Below the pieces are notes generated by a model, which was given only the letters and a program-made list of their open reading frames with translations, did not search any database and was not told where the DNA came from. Positions 59,822 to 64,000 of a stretch of DNA of 64,000 nt are shown piece by piece; the first letter of the stretch is position 1, and each line of letters begins with the position of its first letter. The stretch spans positions 1-64,000 of the forward strand of contig NZ_JACERN010000022.1 in assembly GCF_013911085.1 (NCBI RefSeq). The letters run 5' to 3'. Source of the stretch: Aquitalea aquatica. Lineage in GTDB: Bacteria; Pseudomonadota; Gammaproteobacteria; Burkholderiales; Chromobacteriaceae. The translations under genes were made by a program, and so were the position numbers.

Positions 59822-60736
59822 CTACACGCCAGACTCGCGCCGCTCGCTCCATTCGGCGGCGGACTGCTGCAGATGCTCAAGGAATACCGCCGCAATCGGG
59901 GAAAGCTTTTTGCCGCGCGGATACAGGGTGAACCAGTGCGACTGCAGCGGGAAGCCGGCGACATCGAGAACGGTCAGTTGATCGTCCTCTGGCCGGGCGG
60001 CCAGTGCATGACGCGAGATCACGGCTAGACCCAGGCCACCGGATACGGCCTGCTTGATCGCCTCATTGCTGCCCAGCTCCAGCCGCACCGCTGGTACGAA
60101 GCCGCATTGCGCGAAGTAAGCGTCACCGGCCAGGCGCGTGCCAGAACCGCGTTCGCGCAGGATGAATCGTTCCGCCTGCAGCTCGGTCAGTTCCAGCTGG
60201 CGGCCTTGCAGCGGGTGTGCTGCCGGGGCGATCAGAACCAGGGGGTTGTGCAGGAAGGCATGCTGCTCAAGCTCAAGGCTCTCGGGCGGCATCGACATGA
60301 TGTAAAGATCATCGCGGTTCTCACGCAGGCGTGCCACGACGCCATCGCGGTTGAGAATCTCCAGCGAAATCTCGATATTTGGATGCTGCGCGCAAAAACT
60401 GCCCAGCAGACGCGGGACAAAGTACTTGGCCGTACTGACCAGGGCGACGCGCAAGCGCCCTTGCTCCAGCCCCTTCATCGCATTGATGTCCTGTTCGAAT
60501 TCCCGCCATTGCTCCAGCATGGCCTGTGCTGTCCTGGCGAGCGTTTCGCCAGCCTCGGTCAGGTGCAGGCGCTTGCCGATCTGTTCGTAGAGCGGCAGGC
60601 CGACGGTGTCCGCCAGTTCGCGCAATTGCATCGATACGGTGGGCTGGGTGACATGGCAAGCCTTGGCGGCAGCGGTGATGCTGCCGTGTTCGGCCAAGGC
60701 CAGAAACAGGCGTAGCTGGCGAAAAGTGGCATTCAT
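59822..60736 (-). CDS. LysR-family regulator (CbbR/CysB-type), linked to carbonic anhydrase
   Basis: The 304 residues start at ATG 60736: FRQLRLFLALAEHGSITAAA and KACHVTQPTVSMQLRELAD (HTH), followed by a LysR effector domain (GRLRVALVSTAKYFVPRLLG, NPLVLIAPAAHPLQ, EAIKQAVSGGLGLAVISRHA). The sequence resembles CbbR-like LysR proteins. It is divergent to a beta-carbonic anhydrase, so control of inorganic-carbon use is a reasonable inference. Confidence 0.93.
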   Translation of the reverse strand: MNATFRQLRLFLALAEHGSITAAAKACHVTQPTVSMQLRELADTVGLPLYEQIGKRLHLTEAGETLARTAQAMLEQWREFEQDINAMKGLEQGRLRVALVSTAKYFVPRLLGSFCAQHPNIEISLEILNRDGVVARLRENRDDLYIMSMPPESLELEQHAFLHNPLVLIAPAAHPLQGRQLELTELQAERFILRERGSGTRLAGDAYFAQCGFVPAVRLELGSNEAIKQAVSGGLGLAVISRHALAARPEDDQLTVLDVAGFPLQSHWFTLYPRGKKLSPIAAVFLEHLQQSAAEWSERRESGV

Positions 60737-60841
60737 AGGTTTTTTACTATGGATTGAATAACTATTATCGATTATTAATTATTTTATGCTGCGCTTACCA
60801 TGGCGACCACATCCCATTGTCGCCATCAAGATACGCCCGCC
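60737..60841. promoter_or_regulatory. Divergent LysR / carbonic anhydrase control region
   Basis: This AT-rich gap includes ataactattatcgattatta (about 60758-60777), centred on ATCGAT, and several T-N11-A arrangements typical of LysR binding. No single promoter could be fixed. Confidence 0.45.
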
Positions 60842-61519
60842 ATGAAAACGCACACCTCTGAAACACAAGCCACTTGCAGCCCAGAACTTGCCTTGCAGTT
60901 GCTCAAGGAAGGCAATGCCCGCTTTGTGAACAACCTGCGCGCCAGCCGTGATTTGCTTCAGCAGGCCAACGAAACACGCGACGGCCAATGGCCATTTGCC
61001 ACCATTGTCAGCTGTATTGACAGCCGCACCTCGGCCGAGTTGATCTTTGACCAGGGCCTGGGCGACATCTTCTCGGTGCGCATTGCCGGTAATGTCATCA
61101 ACACCGATATCCTCGGCAGCCTGGAATTCGCCTGCCACGTGGCGGGATCGAAACTCATTGTCGTGCTCGGACACAGCTCATGTGGTGCGATAAAGGGGGC
61201 TTGTGACCATGTGGAGCTGGGCAATCTGACTGAGCTGCTGTCGAAGATCCAGCCTGCGGTGTACGAAGAGAGCCATACCCTGGACCCGGCCAGGCGCAAT
61301 TCGCAGAACAGCACCTTTGTGGAGAATGTGGCCGACCTGAATGTACGCCGCTCGGTGCGTTCCATCATCAACCGCAGCTTCATCCTTGGGCAGATGATCG
61401 CCGCCGGCGAGATCGGCATTATTGGTGCCAAACACAATCTGGCCAGTGGCGAAGTCAGCTTCTTTGCCGACACCTGGTTCCACGATGAGGCAACAATGCA
61501 GCGCATCGTTACCGGATAG
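60842..61519 (+). CDS. can: Beta-class carbonic anhydrase
   Basis: Interconverts CO2 and bicarbonate. The 225 residues from ATG 60842 (an upstream ATG at 60800 is possible) contain the zinc ligands and dyad: CIDSRTSAELIFDQGLGDIF (Cys, Asp, Arg) and VVLGHSSCGAIKGACDHVEL (His, Cys). Its own divergent LysR-type regulator suggests conditional expression. No signal peptide is seen, so it is cytoplasmic. Confidence 0.95.
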   Translation: MKTHTSETQATCSPELALQLLKEGNARFVNNLRASRDLLQQANETRDGQWPFATIVSCIDSRTSAELIFDQGLGDIFSVRIAGNVINTDILGSLEFACHVAGSKLIVVLGHSSCGAIKGACDHVELGNLTELLSKIQPAVYEESHTLDPARRNSQNSTFVENVADLNVRRSVRSIINRSFILGQMIAAGEIGIIGAKHNLASGEVSFFADTWFHDEATMQRIVTG

Positions 61520-61622
61520 TGATGCTGCGCGGCCGTGCGTAACGGTGTTTCGCCGCCTTGCTGGCCGGTGTGCGGCGAAGTGGTCAGGAGGTGGGCTGGT
61601 TGTTTGCCTGACGCTGGGTAAG

Positions 61623-61648
61623 CCATGCCGGAGGGTTCTCCGGCATGG
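61623..61648. other. Stem-loop between carbonic anhydrase and the DUF4865 gene
   Basis: ccatgccgga (61623-61632) and tccggcatgg (61639-61648) form a perfect 10-bp stem with a 6-nt loop between convergent genes. Neither side has a T tract, so termination would be weak or factor-dependent. Confidence 0.65.
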
Positions 61649-61660
61649 TGCTGCTGTGCC

Positions 61661-62224
61661 TTATCGCTTTGTCGCCACATAGCCAATCTGATAGCTGGTG
61701 TGGTGGCTTGTCTGGCGCAGGCAATCTTGCTCGGCATCCCAGGCCGACATCCGCAAAATGCGCCATTGTTGCGGGTCGTAAGCGCTTAGCACACACAAGG
61801 CACCTTGCTGGTGTAGCTTGGTGGCCTGCTGCTGTTCTTGTTGGCGTAGTGCGGCGAGCGATGTCCCTGGTGCAATCGCTTGCGTTTGTTCATAGCAAAC
61901 GGTGGCCGCAGGCATGGTCTGGCTGCCCAGGCAAGCCCATACCGACCAGATATCGACTTGCGGCCGGCCGAAGTCTGCGCAAACGGCAGCAAAGCCGGGG
62001 CTGGCCAGAAACTGGTTGATGCCGTCGTTGTCCTGCCACAGATAAAGCGGGGCATAGGCATTGACCGCGCCCTGGTGCTGGCCATCCCGTTCCGACCAGA
62101 GGTAGGCCTTCCATTCCAGCTGGGGAAAGCCATCCAGCAGATGGCCACGTTGCTGGATGCGCTGCCTGATGATGGCCATATCGTAGTCGGCTGGCAGGGT
62201 AAAACGGTATTGCATGGCGAGCAT
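61661..62224 (-). CDS. DUF4865 family protein
   Basis: The 187 residues from ATG 62224 (AGGAG seven bases upstream) match the DUF4865 pattern: MQYRFTLPADYDMAIIRQRI, GHLLDGFPQLEWKAYLWSE, NAYAPLYLWQDNDGINQFLA and GRPQVDIW. It looks like a ferredoxin-like alpha/beta monooxygenase-type fold, but no activity is established. It follows tautomerase and CMD genes, an association often seen in proteobacteria. Confidence 0.85.
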   Translation of the reverse strand: MLAMQYRFTLPADYDMAIIRQRIQQRGHLLDGFPQLEWKAYLWSERDGQHQGAVNAYAPLYLWQDNDGINQFLASPGFAAVCADFGRPQVDIWSVWACLGSQTMPAATVCYEQTQAIAPGTSLAALRQQEQQQATKLHQQGALCVLSAYDPQQWRILRMSAWDAEQDCLRQTSHHTSYQIGYVATKR

Positions 62225-62300
62225 GGGCTTACTCCTGAGATCCTCTGACAACACCCCGCTGTAGCGATGCGCTTTGGCCTGGGTGTGCTGCGAGGTGTTG

Positions 62301-62702
62301 TTAGCGGTGGGAAAACGAATGGTCTGGCAGGGCGGATTTGCCGTTGCCAAATGACCAGTCTTCCAGTTCCGTGGTGGTGATCACCACCATGATGTCTTCT
62401 TGGCGCAGGCCGGGGCTGGCCGCCAGGCGTTCTGCCAGGCGGGCAAAAAAGGCGCGTTTGCACGCGGCGCTGCGTGGGCGGCCTGCCGTGATGTGAAACA
62501 GGATGAAATCGTCACTGCGGCCGCCTGAAAAATAGTCCCGATCAAACACCAGTTCCCCCGCCTGACATTGCTGGAAAACCTGAAAGCAGTCACCGGCCGG
62601 TACTTCAAAGCTTTCTTCCAAAGCCTGTTGCAGGCTGGCCGAGATGGACGAGAGCCAGGCTGGCGGCTTGCCTGCCGCAAGCGCGATACGGACATAGGGC
62701 AT
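62301..62702 (-). CDS. Tautomerase-family protein (4-oxalocrotonate tautomerase-like)
   Basis: The 133 residues start MPYVRIALAAGKPPAWLSSI; Pro2 would be the catalytic base after Met removal. It is longer than 4-OT (about 62) and similar to the two-motif MSAD/cis-CaaD-type members: HITAGRPRSAACKRAFFARL is followed by EDIMVVITTTELEDWSFGNG. Part of an operon with CMD and DUF4865; substrate unknown. Confidence 0.88.
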   Translation of the reverse strand: MPYVRIALAAGKPPAWLSSISASLQQALEESFEVPAGDCFQVFQQCQAGELVFDRDYFSGGRSDDFILFHITAGRPRSAACKRAFFARLAERLAASPGLRQEDIMVVITTTELEDWSFGNGKSALPDHSFSHR

Positions 62703-62709
62703 GGCGGGC

Positions 62710-63030
62710 TCACTTTGCTTGTGGGATGTCGGCCAGCCTGTCCACTGCCGATACCGCAGCTGGCCAGCCGGCGTAAAAGGCCAGATGGGTGATCAGCTCG
62801 CCCAGTTCGGCCCGACTGACGCCGTTATCCATGGCCAGCTGCAAATGAAAGGGCAGCTGCTCCAGCCGGTACAGTGCGACCAGTGCCGCTACTGTCGCGA
62901 TACTGCGCTCGCGTGGGCTGAGTGGCGTACGTTGCCAGATGTCGCCAAATAACAGGGATTCGGTCAGCTCGGCCAGCTTGGCCGCTTCGGTGGCCATGTT
63001 CTGCATGCTGTTTGACGAGGAGGTGGGCAT
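62710..63030 (-). CDS. Carboxymuconolactone decarboxylase family protein
   Basis: The 106 residues show the CMD/AhpD fold: FGDIWQRTPLSPRERSIATV and ELGELITHLAFYAGWPAAVS. The CxxC of AhpD is absent, so a peroxidase role is unlikely; a decarboxylase or redox-neutral role remains open. It is the first gene of the CMD-tautomerase-DUF4865 operon, divergent from a LysR gene. Confidence 0.92.
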   Translation of the reverse strand: MPTSSSNSMQNMATEAAKLAELTESLLFGDIWQRTPLSPRERSIATVAALVALYRLEQLPFHLQLAMDNGVSRAELGELITHLAFYAGWPAAVSAVDRLADIPQAK

Positions 63031-63088
63031 GCTTTACTCCCTTGCAGGTTTTGACAGAAGCCAGCTTAGCCAGTCAGAATGGTTTTGA

Positions 63089-63109
63089 TAATCAAAATTT
63101 TTTTGATTA
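63089..63109. promoter_or_regulatory. Perfect 9-bp palindrome between CMD and LysR genes
   Basis: taatcaaaa (63089-63097) and ttttgatta (63101-63109) are exact reverse complements separated by 3 T. The site lies in the 103-bp divergent gap and is a likely LysR operator. Confidence 0.7.
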
Positions 63110-63133
63110 ATTGTTCATTTTTTCAGGACTATT

Positions 63134-64000
63134 ATGGCGAGTCGTATCAGCCTGGATCTGGATGTGCTGCGCAGCTTTGTGGCTGGCGTGGAGATGGGCA
63201 GCTTTGCCCTGGCTGCACAGCGTATGAACCGGTCGACATCAGCCATCAGTGCGCAATTGAAAAAGCTGGAAGAACAGGCAGGACAAGCGCTGATGCGCAA
63301 GGCGGGCAGGGGCCTGGTGCTGACGCCTGCCGGGGAAGTCATGCTGGCCTATGCGCGCCGCTTGCTGGCGCTGAATGACGAGGCTGTGCAAGCGGTGCAG
63401 GGCAGTGGACTGGAGCAAGGCTGGATACGCTTCGGCATGCAGGAAGACTTTGGCGAGTCGCTGTTGCCGGAGATTCTTGGGCAATTCACGCGGGCCCATC
63501 CGCAGTTCCGGCTGGATGTGAAAGTGGCGCGCAATCAGCCATTGCTGGATGGCCTGGCCAAAGGGGAGCTTGATCTGGTCTTGGCCTGGGATGGTGGTCA
63601 GCCATGGCCATATCAACAGGTGATGGGGACGCTGCCGCTGTGCTGGATAGACAGCAAGTCCAGCCCGGTGGCCCATGTACCAGACAGCGCCATTCCCTTG
63701 GTGGCATTCGAGGCCCCCTGTCTGATGCGCACCGCTGCTTGTAGCGCGTTGGAGCAGGCGGGCCTGGGCTGGCGGCAGGCATTTTGCAGCAGCAGCCTGA
63801 GCGGGATATGGGCTGCCGTGGCAGCGGGGCTGGGGCTTACCGTGCGCACCCCGCTTGGCCTGCCGGATACGCTGCAGCTGCGTCACGATCTACCGGCACT
63901 GCCGGATATCCGGCTCATGCTCTATCGGGCAGAGTCAGCGGCGGCCACCGGTTGTGAGCGCTTGGCGGAAGTGGTCAGCCATGCCCTGGATGGCTATCTG
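63134..64000 (+). CDS. LysR-family transcriptional regulator, 3' partial
   Basis: The frame starts at ATG 63134 and stays open to the window end (289 codons). The HTH region is LDVLRSFVAGVEMGSFALAA then QRMNRSTSAISAQLKKLEEQ, followed by a LysR effector domain (QGWIRFGMQEDFGESLLPEI, WAAVAAGLGLTVRTP). It probably lacks only a few C-terminal residues. Its divergent position points to control of the CMD-tautomerase-DUF4865 operon. Confidence 0.93.
   Translation, partial: MASRISLDLDVLRSFVAGVEMGSFALAAQRMNRSTSAISAQLKKLEEQAGQALMRKAGRGLVLTPAGEVMLAYARRLLALNDEAVQAVQGSGLEQGWIRFGMQEDFGESLLPEILGQFTRAHPQFRLDVKVARNQPLLDGLAKGELDLVLAWDGGQPWPYQQVMGTLPLCWIDSKSSPVAHVPDSAIPLVAFEAPCLMRTAACSALEQAGLGWRQAFCSSSLSGIWAAVAAGLGLTVRTPLGLPDTLQLRHDLPALPDIRLMLYRAESAAATGCERLAEVVSHALDGYL

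Overview
The window looks like chromosomal DNA of a betaproteobacterium of the Neisseriales, probably Chromobacteriaceae (Chromobacterium/Aquitalea/Vogesella type). This rests on the GC-rich coding style, the order mnmG-rsmG-parA-parB-atpIBEFHAGDC-glmU-(DeoR)-glmS, and the rsmI/lpoA-yraN-gmhA-dolP block. The genus is an inference, because no marker gene could be compared with a database.

Region 1 (1-13 kb) is a surface-adhesion module of the Lap type. It holds the 3' part of a giant type I-secreted adhesin made of near-identical Ig-like repeats, most of which carry an EF-hand-like loop. The c-di-GMP receptor LapD and the periplasmic protease LapG follow on the minus strand, and a TolC-like outer-membrane channel on the plus strand. 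The ABC transporter, the membrane-fusion protein and the adhesin N-terminus are not in the window.

Region 2 (13-26.7 kb) carries a KfrA-like coiled-coil DNA-binding protein, a short FimV-like protein, a chemoreceptor, a TatD-family hydrolase, a CHASE-PAS-GGDEF-EAL protein, two small uncharacterised genes, an OprC-like TonB-dependent copper receptor and an M24 peptidase.

Region 3 (about 27.0-30.3 kb) is AT-rich for much of its length and looks like a decayed accessory island. It has an overlapping two-gene cassette of unknown function (soluble protein plus multi-pass membrane protein), an unknown 200-residue gene, a cluster of CCGCCAAC iteron-like repeats in both orientations, and a truncated primase/helicase-like tail. 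tRNA-Leu(CAA) lies just beyond it.

Region 4 (30.5-38 kb) holds housekeeping genes (rsmI, LpoA-like, yraN, gmhA/diaA, dolP, trmO, an OlsB-like acyltransferase, a Tim44-domain protein) and an EAL protein with a C-terminal sensor-like domain. Region 5 (38.3-54 kb) is the mnmG-rsmG-parAB block, the complete ATP synthase operon and glmU/DeoR/glmS. A pair of matching palindromic operators precedes the DeoR gene.

Region 6 (54-64 kb) consists of LysR-controlled metabolic gene sets: an SDR/alcohol dehydrogenase/cupin/NAD(P)-binding/MFS set, a LysR-beta-carbonic anhydrase pair, and a CMD-tautomerase-DUF4865 operon divergent from a LysR gene that runs off the window end.

The most interesting signals are the iteron cluster with its primase remnant, the two-gene AT-rich cassette, the calcium-loop architecture of the adhesin, the unusual residue next to the LapG catalytic cysteine, and the twin operators upstream of DeoR-glmS.
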